A DNA stretch of 50,817 bases from Bacteroidales bacterium (GCA_017617445.1 JAFZWE010000012.1:1-50817), one strand, 5' to 3'. Counted from the first letter of the stretch, positions 34,162-43,690 are shown. Numbers and translations: made by a program. The notes: generated by a model not told the origin, from the letters alone.

Positions 34162-35189
34162 GCTTGAAGTCTGTTTTTGGCCGCGGAATAAGGGGCGGCA
34201 TGTATATTTGAAAATTCTCCTTTCATGTATTTGAAATATCCACAGACCGCGATCATGGCTGCGTTGTCGGTGGTGAGGTCAATGGTGGGAACGTGCAGAA
34301 TGCGGTGGTATCGGTCTGCTAATTGCTGCATTGCTCCACGCAGCCCGCTGTTGGCGGAAACCCCACCGGCAATTACAAGATCCTTGCAATCATATTGTTG
34401 TAGCGCTTTTTTCACCTTGTCTGTCAGCGAGCGGATGATGGCATACTGGATGGAGGCAGCCAGGTCGGCCAAGTTATCTTGGATAAAGTCCGGGTTCTCC
34501 TTGAGACGGTCGCGCACAAAATAGAGGAAGGAGGTTTTCAGCCCGCTGAAGCTGTAGTCAAGTTCCGGCAGGTGCGCGATGGAAAAATCAAATTTCCTCG
34601 GGTCTCCTTGCTGCGCCAGACGGTCAATGACAGGTCCGCCAGGGTAGGGGAGATTGAGAATTTTGGCAGCCTTGTCAAATGCTTCCCCTGCCGCATCGTC
34701 AATGGTGCGTCCCAAAATCTCCATGTCAAAGTAATCGTTGACTTTCAGCAGCAGCGTGTGTCCACCGGAAACAGTCAGGCACAGGAAAGGAAACTCCGGC
34801 TTGGCCTTGTGCTCGCCGGATTTGTCCAAAAAGTTAGCCAAAACATGCGCCTGCAAGTGGTCCACCTCTATCAGCGGGATGTCCAAACTGTAGGCCATCG
34901 CCTTGGCAAAGGAGCTGCCAACCAGCAAAGAACCCAATAATCCGGGGCCATTTGTATAAGCTATCGCAGATATTTGTTTTTTGTGTATTTTTGCACGCTT
35001 TAGTGCGGTGTCCACCACCGGGATGATATTCTGCTGGTGAGCGCGTGAGGCAAGCTCCGGAACCACGCCCCCATATTCGGCGTGAACTTTCTGTGATGCA
35101 ATGACATTCGACAGAATTTCGGTGCCCTCAATCACGGCTGCCGACGTATCGTCGCAAGAGGATTCCACACCAAGGATATATACTGACAT
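34158..35189 (-). CDS. tsaD: tRNA N6-adenosine threonylcarbamoyltransferase subunit
   Basis: 343 residues. ASKHA-fold enzyme that places the threonylcarbamoyl group on A37 of ANN-decoding tRNAs, with TsaB and TsaE. Motifs: ILGVESSCDDTSAAVI at the start, the metal-binding histidines in ASRAHQQNI and SGGHTLLL, PYPGGPVID and VAGGVSANSGLR. The start at 35189 gives the normal N-terminus; longer readings are antisense to tamB. The promoter lies inside the first codons of tamB. It heads a nine-gene leftward run ending at 26618. Confidence 0.97.
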   Translation of the reverse strand: MSVYILGVESSCDDTSAAVIEGTEILSNVIASQKVHAEYGGVVPELASRAHQQNIIPVVDTALKRAKIHKKQISAIAYTNGPGLLGSLLVGSSFAKAMAYSLDIPLIEVDHLQAHVLANFLDKSGEHKAKPEFPFLCLTVSGGHTLLLKVNDYFDMEILGRTIDDAAGEAFDKAAKILNLPYPGGPVIDRLAQQGDPRKFDFSIAHLPELDYSFSGLKTSFLYFVRDRLKENPDFIQDNLADLAASIQYAIIRSLTDKVKKALQQYDCKDLVIAGGVSANSGLRGAMQQLADRYHRILHVPTIDLTTDNAAMIAVCGYFKYMKGEFSNIHAAPYSAAKNRLQA

Positions 35190-35201
35190 AACCGCTGAAT
35201 T

Positions 35202-38200
35202 TTGGGACGCAAAATTACGAAAAAAATAATAAAGATACTCCTTATTGTCGTCGGCTCTTTTCTCGCCCTCGACCTGCTGGTTGTTGCTCTCCTCTTTGTG
35301 CCCCCCATTCAGAACGCAGTGGTCAAGAAAGTGGCAGGGGTGCTTTCCGACAAATGGAACAGTGAAATCACCATCGGCCACATTTACATTTCCCCCACGC
35401 TGAAGCTGACCGTGGAGGATTTTACTATCCATGACGAACATGGCCAGCCCATGATCGCAGCCGGACACTTGGACAGCCGCCTGAAAAAAATCACCTTTAA
35501 GCCCTTCTCCCTTAGCTTCAGTGATATCCATACGGAAGATGTCCGCGTGATCATCCGAAAATACCACGGTGATGATGCCGTGAATATCTCCCGGTGGGCA
35601 CGGAATTTTAAAAACAACAAGCCGAAAAAGTCGCCGTTTGTCATGGAGGCCACCTCCATTACTTTGAAAAATGCCTATTTTCTTTACACCAATGACGATG
35701 TGAAACGCTCTGTCGCGGATGGGAAAATTGACTACGGATTTTTTGAACTGAAAGAGATTGACAGCCGGCTGGAACAGTTCAAACTTGTGGGGCCTGACAT
35801 TTCCGCCCATTTTGACCACCTCGCCTTCACCCAGTACACCGGATTTCGCCTGATGAACCTCTCTGGCGATTTCAGGCTGTGCCCCACCGGACTCACACTC
35901 CATAACGCCGCCCTGATGACCCCCACCTCCAGACTGTTCCTGGATTTTGCCTTTGAATACAACAGTTTCAAGGATTACAGCGATTTCCTGAACAAGATCC
36001 GTTTCAATGTGAAGATGAACACTTCAACGGCGGACATGCATGATATCAGCTATTTCGTGCCGCAAACGGCAGGCATGGACAACCGGCTGGTGCTGAGCTG
36101 CCATGTGACGGGACCCGTGAACCGTTTGAGCGTGTCGGAAATGGATGCCCGATTTGCCGACAGCACCCATCTCATGGGCGACCTCATCCTGGAAAATGTG
36201 ACAGACTTCATGAATGCCCGCATTTCCGCGGATTTTGAACATTGCACGGTGGATATGGCTGAGATACAGAGCTTTCGACTCCCGCAAGGCAAGACCATAG
36301 AACTGCCGGAGCAGGTGGCAAAACTGGGCACGGCATACGTGGATCTTTCCTATGCCGGCGTGGTGTCTGATGATTTTGATGTCTCTGCCCATCTGCGCAC
36401 CGTGATGGGAGATGTAACTGCAAAACTGTCCACCACAGTCCATAAAGAGGATGACGGTGTGGACTATAGTGCAATGGTGGATGCAAAAGGTCTTCAGTTA
36501 AAGCGGCTCCTCCCGAAACTGAACATGCTGGGAGCGGTCTCGGGACGTGTGGAGGCGGATGGGAAAGTGGGAAACCTGCAGGATTTCACCAAGACCTTGT
36601 CTGCGAAAATCAAGGGGAACCTGGCCAGCATTTATGTGAAAGGCTATCCGCTGCGCGATATACGGTTCACCGGCAATTACGCCAGCCGCCGCGTGAAAGC
36701 AGATGTCTCGATATTTGACCCCAACTGCGAACTGGCCTGCAACGGTAACATTGACCTCTCTGGGAAAGACAAGGATTACAAACTGTCGGCCACCATTGAC
36801 CATATCCTTCCCAACCGAATGTTCGCCCATCTTCCCCAGGTGGACAGCAATGCCAAGGATGGATTTGACAAGTTTGTCCGTTATGTGCAGAAACATCCGG
36901 AAGTAGCCCTCTCCATCGCTTCTGCCGAATGCGACATGCAAGGTTCCAATCTGGATAATTTGACTGGCACCCTGTTCATTGATGGGCTCAGTTATCAACA
37001 GGACAGCCTCGACTTGGTGACTGACCGCTTGCGCCTCATCATGATGCCCGGCGAGGACCGCAGGGAATTCCGTTTCTCGTCCGATTTGTTCAATGCTTCT
37101 CTGGCTACACAGTATCCTCTAAAGGAACTTCCTGAGGTTCTGCTGAATACGGTATATACCTATATCGGAAATTTGCTGCCCGAGCGGGAACTGAAACAAT
37201 TCACTTCTGCTGATGGAACAGGAAACCGGATTGTGGATCTCAACGTGACTACCTATCATTTGCAGCCAGTCCTGAATATGTTCGCTCCCAATATATCAAT
37301 TGCCGACAACAGCATGGTGAAGATTACAACCAGTGAAGCGCACACGCATGACCGCATTCAGGTTCATTCTTCCCATATCAGTATAGGCAATGGATTGAAT
37401 GTCAACAATTTTATTGTAGAGGGATCCCAATCTGACACCGCCCGGATGAAACTTTATGCTTCCGTTTCCAACCTGGTGGTCGGAGAAAAGAAAAATTTTG
37501 TCTTTGATGATATTGTCTTACAGGCGAATATGGGAAAACAACAGTTGGATTACGACCTGAAATGGAAGAATCCCGCAGTCATTTCTTCCCATAATTCGGT
37601 GATTGCCGGTGTGATGGATTTCAAGGAAAACAGAAATATTGAGGCACGGGTCAGTGAGTCTGAGATTTACCTCAAAGAATTCCCGTTCACTTTCAATCAG
37701 GACCATCTGATTACCATTGGGGATGGCAATGTGAAGTTTGACAATTTGCAAGTGCAGTCATTTGAAAGTAAGATTCTTCTCAACGGACGAATCGGTGCAC
37801 AGGATGACCTGACTGCAGTGATTGACAATTTTGACATTGATGTTGTAAATCAATATATTAAAACAGATAAAATGGCTTTGGACGGGAATCTGTCGGCGAA
37901 TATGCGGGTGCGCAAAAGAGGAGACAACCGTTATGTGACAGGCACAGCCATCATCAAAGATTTCTCGTTCAATGGCGAGGAGTTCGGTTATCTGTATGCC
38001 AATGCATTGGTTCCCTCGGATATGAACATTCGTTTCCGCGGCGGACTGATCAACCCGCAGATGTTCCCCGATTCGGCTACGGTTTTCAATTACACTTACG
38101 AAGATTTCAAAAAACAGCCGGGAGTGAACACTCATCTGAATGGAAATTTTAATTCAGAGAAAAAACGCCTGACAGTCAATGCCAACATCGACACGTTGAA

Positions 38201-39851
38201 ACTCGGTTTCCTTGAGCCCATGCTCGCCTCTTTCAGCCACAAGTTCACCGGGAATGCGTCTGGCGATATCACTTTTGTGATGGACAAGGATTCCCTCTAT
38301 TTTGACGGTGTGGCGGATATTCATCATGCCCAAATCGGAATATCCTCCTTGAATACCATTTATAATATTGATAAACAAAAGGTTGTATTTAATCAGGAGG
38401 GATTCCTTTTTAATCACATGATGCTGACAGACCAGTTCAACAATTCTGCGGAAATGAACGGTTACGTGAAACACACGAATTTTCAAAATTTTGCCATTGA
38501 TTTGAAAATCAGCACGCCCAAGATATTCGTTTTGAATACCAAGCAGGAGGACGACACCCCCTTCTATGGAGACGCATTCGTTTCTGGCGATGTCTCTATC
38601 TTTGGAAATACCAGTAAGCTGTCGTTCCATGGGAACAATATTGAAACAAAGAAAGGGACGGTATTCTGCCTGCCCATCAGTTTTGCCGACAAAGCGGTCA
38701 ATTCAGACGTGATTACCTTTACCACTCCCAAACGTCCCCAGAACGATGATGAGGAAGAGGTAGAAGAAGAGGACAATTATGGAGAGGAAATGGAACTGGA
38801 CTTTGACTTCACGCTGAAAGTCACTCCGGATGCCATCATCAAGCTGGACATGGACCTGTCGGCCTTTGGCGGAAACATCAACACCACAGGCGAGGGAACC
38901 GTCCGCTTCACCTATAACACAAAAACAGACATCAACATGTTGGGGGATGTGCAGTTGCATTCGGGAACTTTCGTTATGAATTTCGCCCAGCTGATGAACA
39001 AGAAATTCGATTTGCAACCAGGGGGAACCGTCACCTTTGACGGCGATTTGGATCATATAAATATAAATGTAAAGGCCCTCTATTCCACAACGGCCTATCT
39101 GGGCGATCTTTTCACTTCTGAGAACACCAATGTGCGCAGACTTCCGGTGAAGGCCTACCTGCTTTTCAACGGCAACCTCAATGACCCCGCCGCCATTGAC
39201 TTCGCTTTTGAACTGCCCAATGCCACATCGGATTTCAAAAACAGTTTTTACAATGTAATTGATACAACCAATATTCAAAATAAAACCGAGCAGTTCTTCT
39301 CATTAGTGATGCTGGGGAAGTTCGTCTCTTCACAGAGTCTGGTCAGCAATTTTAATATTGAGAATACCGGTATCGGCGTGCTGACCTCCACCTTGAGTAA
39401 TTTCATCTCACGCCAACTCAAGTTTGTGGATGTGAATTTGAACTACAATGCCGCCACCGAAGACAAATCGGCGGAATATAGTGTGCTTGCCTCCACTTCG
39501 CTGTTCAACGACAGGACCATCATCCAGGGCTATTTTGGCTATGTGGATGACAAAAACCAGTCGGATCTCTCCTCCCAGTTCATCGGAGATTTCAGTGTGG
39601 AACAAAAATTGAACGATCAGGGTACCTGGAGGCTGAAGGTGTTCAATGTCACCAATCAGGATGAACTGAGGAATGCCTCTCGCAACAGCCCCTACGCACA
39701 GGGGGTGGCTGTCATTTACAAACAGGATTTCAACAACCGGAAGGATTTGGCGGATTCGTTCAAGCGTACGCGGGACCAGCGCGAGGAGAAGAAAAAGAAG
39801 AAAACCGGAAAGCAAATGAAAATAAAGAAAAAAATTACCGAAGATCATTAA
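35202..39851 (+). CDS. tamB: TamB-type AsmA-like envelope protein (DUF490)
   Basis: 1549 residues. One N-terminal transmembrane helix (about 8-32, KIIKILLIVVGSFLALDLLVVALLF), then a very long beta-taco repeat body of short strands (for example ITIGHIYISPTLKLTVEDFTI) and the C-terminal DUF490 domain from about 1290 (INMLGDVQLHSGTFVMNFAQ, LDHININVKALYST, the end RDQREEKKKKK). These bridge-like proteins span the periplasm and are thought to carry phospholipid to the outer membrane and help barrel assembly. The start is TTG at 35202: a TGA at 35196 precludes an earlier one, and the next possible starts are inside the membrane helix. It is followed by the PAS gene after 15 bases. Confidence 0.9.
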   Translation: MGRKITKKIIKILLIVVGSFLALDLLVVALLFVPPIQNAVVKKVAGVLSDKWNSEITIGHIYISPTLKLTVEDFTIHDEHGQPMIAAGHLDSRLKKITFKPFSLSFSDIHTEDVRVIIRKYHGDDAVNISRWARNFKNNKPKKSPFVMEATSITLKNAYFLYTNDDVKRSVADGKIDYGFFELKEIDSRLEQFKLVGPDISAHFDHLAFTQYTGFRLMNLSGDFRLCPTGLTLHNAALMTPTSRLFLDFAFEYNSFKDYSDFLNKIRFNVKMNTSTADMHDISYFVPQTAGMDNRLVLSCHVTGPVNRLSVSEMDARFADSTHLMGDLILENVTDFMNARISADFEHCTVDMAEIQSFRLPQGKTIELPEQVAKLGTAYVDLSYAGVVSDDFDVSAHLRTVMGDVTAKLSTTVHKEDDGVDYSAMVDAKGLQLKRLLPKLNMLGAVSGRVEADGKVGNLQDFTKTLSAKIKGNLASIYVKGYPLRDIRFTGNYASRRVKADVSIFDPNCELACNGNIDLSGKDKDYKLSATIDHILPNRMFAHLPQVDSNAKDGFDKFVRYVQKHPEVALSIASAECDMQGSNLDNLTGTLFIDGLSYQQDSLDLVTDRLRLIMMPGEDRREFRFSSDLFNASLATQYPLKELPEVLLNTVYTYIGNLLPERELKQFTSADGTGNRIVDLNVTTYHLQPVLNMFAPNISIADNSMVKITTSEAHTHDRIQVHSSHISIGNGLNVNNFIVEGSQSDTARMKLYASVSNLVVGEKKNFVFDDIVLQANMGKQQLDYDLKWKNPAVISSHNSVIAGVMDFKENRNIEARVSESEIYLKEFPFTFNQDHLITIGDGNVKFDNLQVQSFESKILLNGRIGAQDDLTAVIDNFDIDVVNQYIKTDKMALDGNLSANMRVRKRGDNRYVTGTAIIKDFSFNGEEFGYLYANALVPSDMNIRFRGGLINPQMFPDSATVFNYTYEDFKKQPGVNTHLNGNFNSEKKRLTVNANIDTLKLGFLEPMLASFSHKFTGNASGDITFVMDKDSLYFDGVADIHHAQIGISSLNTIYNIDKQKVVFNQEGFLFNHMMLTDQFNNSAEMNGYVKHTNFQNFAIDLKISTPKIFVLNTKQEDDTPFYGDAFVSGDVSIFGNTSKLSFHGNNIETKKGTVFCLPISFADKAVNSDVITFTTPKRPQNDDEEEVEEEDNYGEEMELDFDFTLKVTPDAIIKLDMDLSAFGGNINTTGEGTVRFTYNTKTDINMLGDVQLHSGTFVMNFAQLMNKKFDLQPGGTVTFDGDLDHININVKALYSTTAYLGDLFTSENTNVRRLPVKAYLLFNGNLNDPAAIDFAFELPNATSDFKNSFYNVIDTTNIQNKTEQFFSLVMLGKFVSSQSLVSNFNIENTGIGVLTSTLSNFISRQLKFVDVNLNYNAATEDKSAEYSVLASTSLFNDRTIIQGYFGYVDDKNQSDLSSQFIGDFSVEQKLNDQGTWRLKVFNVTNQDELRNASRNSPYAQGVAVIYKQDFNNRKDLADSFKRTRDQREEKKKKKTGKQMKIKKKITEDH
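35210..35217 (-). promoter_or_regulatory. Promoter -7 box of tsaD, inside the first codons of tamB
   Basis: Minus-strand TAATTTTG fits TAnnTTTG, with transcription start near 35206 and a leader of about 17 bases. Only 12 bases separate the tsaD and tamB start codons. Confidence 0.55.
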
Positions 39852-39866
39852 CCATAAAATAGAGTT

Positions 39867-40208
39867 ATGTTAGATTATTTTCAACAAGCCCCAATCTCGG
39901 TCACTATATGTGATAAAAATGGTAAGATATTGGAAATGAGTGATAAAGCTGTCACTACATTCGTCAAGGATGGGAAAAGTTTGATCGGTCAATCCCTGTT
40001 GGACTGTCATCCGGAGCCGGCCCGTTCCAAACTGGTGGCCATGTTGCATGATCACAATGTGAATGCCTACACCATTGAAAAAAACGGTGTGAAAAAACTC
40101 ATTTATCAGATGCCCTGGTATGAGGACGGTGAATTTGCCGGCTATATCGAGTTGTCCATGGAAATTCCTTTTGAAATGCCTCATTTTGTGCGAATGCCCA
40201 AGCAATAA
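39867..40208 (+). CDS. PAS-domain protein, single domain
   Basis: 113 residues, essentially one PAS fold: YFQQAPISVTICDKNGKILEMSDKAVTTF, KSLIGQSLLDCHPEPARSKL, and the later strands LIYQMPWYEDGEFAGYIELSMEI. No kinase or output domain follows, so it should act as a small stand-alone sensor or ligand-binding protein in the cytosol. The ligand (heme, flavin or small molecule) cannot be seen. It lies 15 bases after tamB and 10 before the Bat-like gene, an unusual position for a sensor. Confidence 0.85.
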   Translation: MLDYFQQAPISVTICDKNGKILEMSDKAVTTFVKDGKSLIGQSLLDCHPEPARSKLVAMLHDHNVNAYTIEKNGVKKLIYQMPWYEDGEFAGYIELSMEIPFEMPHFVRMPKQ

Positions 40209-40218
40209 ACATTATAAA

Positions 40219-41223
40219 ATGCTCAAGTTCAGAAGTTTCTTGTTTTTATTATTGGGGATTTTATGGGGAATGAATGGACTGGCCCAAGTCCCCAATGTAT
40301 CGGTGAGCGCCCGGTTGGACTCCACACATATTCTGATTGGCGACCATTTGAAGCTGCATCTGAGTGCGACAGTGGACTTGGGACACAAGGCGGCTTTCCA
40401 GGATTTTTCACAATGGCAGCTGTTGAATTGTGAGGTGATTGAAGCCGCCACTCCTGTGACCACCCAAGGTAAAGGAACCACCACCTGCACCCAGGAGATT
40501 ACCGTCATCTCCTTTGACACGGGCATGGCCGTGATTGCCCCGATCTGTCTGGTGGTGGATGATACTTTGGCGGATTATTTCACTGACACGCTCGCCTTCC
40601 ATGTGGACAGCCTCCCCGTGTTTGTGGACACCACAAAGGCATTCTGTGACATCAAGTTGCCGATGGACGGCAAACGTGTCGCCGAAGGAGGAGACACGTC
40701 GTCTTCAAAAACTTGGAGCATAGTGCTTATTGTTTTGGGTGTACTGTTGATACTAGGCCTGCTGGCATTTCTGTTTTTCAAGTACCTGTGGCCCTATTGG
40801 AAGAAAAAACGCCAGCAGGTGCTCCAGATACGACGTAAGGAATTGTCTGGCACGGTGGCATTGAACCAGATTCGTCAGTTGAAAGCCAAGGAGTTGTGCC
40901 AGAAAGGGATGGTGAAGGAACACTATTCGGAATTGAGCATGATCTTGCGTACCTATATGGATGACCAGTGGAATGTCAATGCCAAGGAGATGGTGACGGA
41001 TGAGATCATGGAATCCATCGGGGAACTTGGCTTGGATGAAGTGATATTAGAAGATGTGCGCAGATTCCTGCGGCGTTCTGATCTGGTGAAGTATGCCCGT
41101 CAGCAGCCCATGATGGAGGAGAATGACGACCATCTGAAACGTGTGACACACTTTGTGGCTGAGACAGACCGTGTGGAACAGGCCAAGCTGGCTGAATTAA
41201 AACAGAAGAAAAAACACAGCTGA
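40219..41223 (+). CDS. BatD-like / DUF4381-like membrane protein upstream of batA
   Basis: 334 residues. The signal peptide MLKFRSFLFLLLGILWGMNGLAQ is followed by a periplasmic beta domain (about 24-150, with SVSARLDSTHILIGDHLKLHLSATV), one transmembrane helix (about 172-194, SIVLIVLGVLLILGLLAFLFFKYL), and a helical cytosolic tail (ALNQIRQLKAKELCQKGMVKEHYSELSMILRTYMDD). Proteins of this shape precede the vWA protein BatA in Bacteroidota aerotolerance loci. The start at 40219 begins the signal peptide. It ends 1 base before batA. Confidence 0.75.
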   Translation: MLKFRSFLFLLLGILWGMNGLAQVPNVSVSARLDSTHILIGDHLKLHLSATVDLGHKAAFQDFSQWQLLNCEVIEAATPVTTQGKGTTTCTQEITVISFDTGMAVIAPICLVVDDTLADYFTDTLAFHVDSLPVFVDTTKAFCDIKLPMDGKRVAEGGDTSSSKTWSIVLIVLGVLLILGLLAFLFFKYLWPYWKKKRQQVLQIRRKELSGTVALNQIRQLKAKELCQKGMVKEHYSELSMILRTYMDDQWNVNAKEMVTDEIMESIGELGLDEVILEDVRRFLRRSDLVKYARQQPMMEENDDHLKRVTHFVAETDRVEQAKLAELKQKKKHS

Positions 41224-41224
41224 T

Positions 41225-42247
41225 ATGAAAAACGAAGTTTTTTTTACCGCTCTGGGGTCTATGCGATTCGCTTACCCGCAGTTGCTCTGGCTGTTGCTGC
41301 TGGTGGCTGCATTGGTAGCCTGGCAGATATGGAAACGCCGTAAGATGCAGAGCACGCTGACCCTCAGCACCACACAGCCGATGGAAAAGGCCCCGCGCAC
41401 CTTCCGCTATCGGTTGCGCCATCTGCCCTTAATATTGCGTTCGCTCACACTCGTCTTCCTGGTGCTGGCTCTGGCCCGCCCACAAACTTCCGGCAGCCGA
41501 GTGGACGCCAAATCCTACTCCGAAGGCATTGACATCATGATCGCCCTGGACGTTTCAGGAAGTATGGATATGATGGATTTCAAACCGACCCGCCTGGAGG
41601 CATGCAAAACCATTGTGTCGGAGTTTGTGGATGCACGCCCCAATGACAATATCGGTTTGGTACTGTACGCCGGCGAGGCCTATACCCTCTGTCCACCTAC
41701 CACAGACCACTCCTATTTCAAAGAACTGGTCAAAAGTGTCCAGCGTGAACCGCTTCAAGACGGTACCGCCATCGGGGACGGGCTGGCCGTTTCGGTCAAC
41801 CATCTGAGAAACAGCAAGTCCAAAAGCAAAGTGGTCATTCTCCTTTCCGATGGTGTGAACAACGCCGGCTATGTGGACCCCATCAGTGCCGACTCCATGG
41901 CAGTACAGTTCGGAGTGAAAGTCTATACCATCAGTTGCGGCACCAACGGACGCATGGCTGGCATAAGAGTGCCTGGATATGGCATTATGCAGGTGCAAAC
42001 CGAATTGGATGACGCACTTCTGGAAAAACTCGCCGCACAAACCGGCGGCAAACACTTTTCTGCTGGAAATGAAAAGGAACTCCGCGACATCTATGCTGAA
42101 ATCGACAAGCTTGAGACCACCCGTTATGAGCAGAAAAATGTCGTGGAATGGAAACATGAACATTTTGTGGGCTTCCTCGTGATTGCCCTGTTCTTTTTCC
42201 TTTTGGAAATGCTTTCAAAGGTCGTTTTTCTGCGCACCAATCCCTGA
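41225..42247 (+). CDS. batA: vWA-domain aerotolerance protein BatA
   Basis: 340 residues. N-terminal BatA-type helices (about 17-34 and 66-84, FAYPQLLWLLLLVAALVAW and LILRSLTLVFLVLALARP), a von Willebrand A domain with an intact MIDAS DxSxS (D109, S111, S113 in ALDVSGSMD) and LLSDGVNNAGYVDP, and a last helix (about 312-332, FVGFLVIALFFFLLEML). BatA proteins are implicated in aerotolerance and are usually regulated by a MoxR ATPase; neither MoxR nor BatB is in the window. It ends the tamB-PAS-Bat-like-batA run. Confidence 0.9.
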   Translation: MKNEVFFTALGSMRFAYPQLLWLLLLVAALVAWQIWKRRKMQSTLTLSTTQPMEKAPRTFRYRLRHLPLILRSLTLVFLVLALARPQTSGSRVDAKSYSEGIDIMIALDVSGSMDMMDFKPTRLEACKTIVSEFVDARPNDNIGLVLYAGEAYTLCPPTTDHSYFKELVKSVQREPLQDGTAIGDGLAVSVNHLRNSKSKSKVVILLSDGVNNAGYVDPISADSMAVQFGVKVYTISCGTNGRMAGIRVPGYGIMQVQTELDDALLEKLAAQTGGKHFSAGNEKELRDIYAEIDKLETTRYEQKNVVEWKHEHFVGFLVIALFFFLLEMLSKVVFLRTNP

Positions 42248-42281
42248 TTTTTTTTTAGTGGATAAAAAATTTCAAATTGTG

Positions 42282-42311
42282 TTTGATGTCCAAAAAATTA
42301 ATGTACATTTG
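42282..42311 (+). promoter_or_regulatory. Promoter of the DUF4328 gene
   Basis: TTTG at 42282-42285 and TACATTTG at 42304-42311 spaced 18 bases, the best -33/-7 pair in the window. A leader of about 68 bases precedes the ATG at 42383. Confidence 0.7.
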
Positions 42312-42382
42312 CAACTTGTAAAAGAAAAACCTTTTTTGCACTGTAAATAATTAATTGTCAATGTTATATAAAACATTTTAGT

Positions 42383-43621
42383 ATGAAGAAATTTACAAAC
42401 AATGCTCGTTTGGGGCTCATTTCCATGTGTCTGAATCTTGTGATTCTCATTTTGGTTATCATTTCTGTGGTCAAATTGGGCACGTATGATGGCAAGAATA
42501 TCGTTTTGCAGGACTCTATTGAAAAGCCGTATGAGAAATGGCAGGATTCCATCAATAACCTCATGCGTTCTAATGAAATTGCCCAGAATGCCATTGACGG
42601 TCAGATGAAAAATTTGGACATTGCCCGTCAGGACTCTGCCAAGCATGCTGCCGAGTTGGCTGCTGCAACAGAGAAGAACGTGAAGGATTCTATCAACTTC
42701 AAGTTGGAAAATGACAAATCACATATTGAAAGCTGTCTCTTAGCCCTTTCAGATAGTTCGGAGTATATGCTTGCCTCTAATCGTGTGAAGGACAGCCTTT
42801 CCGCGGCACAGGAGGTTTTCAAGCCCATTGAAAAGGCCCGCACGGATTCCATCAATGAAATCAGACCCATTTTGAAAAGCCTGATCGCCATAGTGGTCAT
42901 TGCTGTTGTCCTGTTGATCATCAAATTCCTCGTCTTCGGTTTTTGGATGTACCGTAACTCCCTCAATGTCAAATATGTGGCTCCGTGGATTTCCAAAAAC
43001 AAGCCGGTGATGAACATTCTGGCTTGGTTTATTCCCCTTTACAATCTTTTCAAACCTTGTGGACTCTATTCCGAACTGCTTTCAGAAACGAAAGATGCTT
43101 TGAGAGGCAAGGGGCTCATGAAAGATTCCGACGACAGCGGACAAATGGAATCCATGGGTTTGTGGTGGGGCTCCATGCTTTTGGCACGCGTATTGCTGCC
43201 GTTCTTCCTGGTCGGCGGTCCCTTCGTGTGCTTCAATTTCTGGCTGCTTCCCGCTTTGGCAACCGCCAATATGGAAAATGTAAGCATGGGGTTGCTCTCC
43301 ATGGGCACCTATTTTGGAAACACCGGTATGTTCTTCTACCTTCGTCCTCACTGCATTGTGATGGCTCTGCTGGTTATTGCATGGGTGGTCTATGTATTGT
43401 ATGAATGCTATCTCATTTTCTCGTACAACAAACTTAACAAGATGATGTGTGATAATGAAAGTGCCTTTGACGTGACAGAACCCACTCAAATTGCTACTCC
43501 CCAGGTGAAGAAAGAAGATAAGGAAACCACCCAAATTCTGAATGAAAGAAAAGAAGAAACACAGGTGGCAAATGATAAAGCGGAAGTCACTCAAATTGCT
43601 GATGAAAGCAAGTCAGAATAG
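42383..43621 (+). CDS. Multi-pass DUF4328-type membrane protein with C-terminal TQ repeats
   Basis: 412 residues. One N-terminal helix (about 11-31), a soluble stretch (about 32-165) of coiled-coil-like character, then four more helices (about 168-190, 255-285, 325-350): IAVVVIAVVLLIIKFLVFGFW and LARVLLPFFLVGGPFVCFNFWLL. The DUF4328 signature YVAPWISKNKPVMNILAWFIPLYNLFKPC is present around 205-230. The tail carries four TQ motifs about 10-15 residues apart (EPTQIA, ETTQIL, EETQVA, EVTQIA), a likely substrate of a Ser/Thr kinase or FHA ligand. Function is unknown. Confidence 0.8.
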   Translation: MKKFTNNARLGLISMCLNLVILILVIISVVKLGTYDGKNIVLQDSIEKPYEKWQDSINNLMRSNEIAQNAIDGQMKNLDIARQDSAKHAAELAAATEKNVKDSINFKLENDKSHIESCLLALSDSSEYMLASNRVKDSLSAAQEVFKPIEKARTDSINEIRPILKSLIAIVVIAVVLLIIKFLVFGFWMYRNSLNVKYVAPWISKNKPVMNILAWFIPLYNLFKPCGLYSELLSETKDALRGKGLMKDSDDSGQMESMGLWWGSMLLARVLLPFFLVGGPFVCFNFWLLPALATANMENVSMGLLSMGTYFGNTGMFFYLRPHCIVMALLVIAWVVYVLYECYLIFSYNKLNKMMCDNESAFDVTEPTQIATPQVKKEDKETTQILNERKEETQVANDKAEVTQIADESKSE

Positions 43622-43643
43622 GCTAAACTTTTTAGATATGAAC

Positions 43644-43679
43644 AAAAATCCCCGCGAATCAGCGGGGATTTTTGTTTTT
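43644..43679. terminator. Bidirectional terminator
   Basis: AAAAATCCCCGC (43644-43655) pairs with GCGGGGATTTTT (43662-43673), a perfect 12-bp stem with a 6-base loop and T-rich flanks. It separates the DUF4328 gene from the convergent FG-GAP gene. Confidence 0.85.
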
Positions 43680-43690
43680 CATGACACATC

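Noticed and set aside
35190-35903. Upstream extension of tsaD to 581 codons
   Set aside because: The extension is antisense to tamB and lies upstream of the tsaD promoter box; the ATG at 35189 gives the standard TsaD N-terminus.
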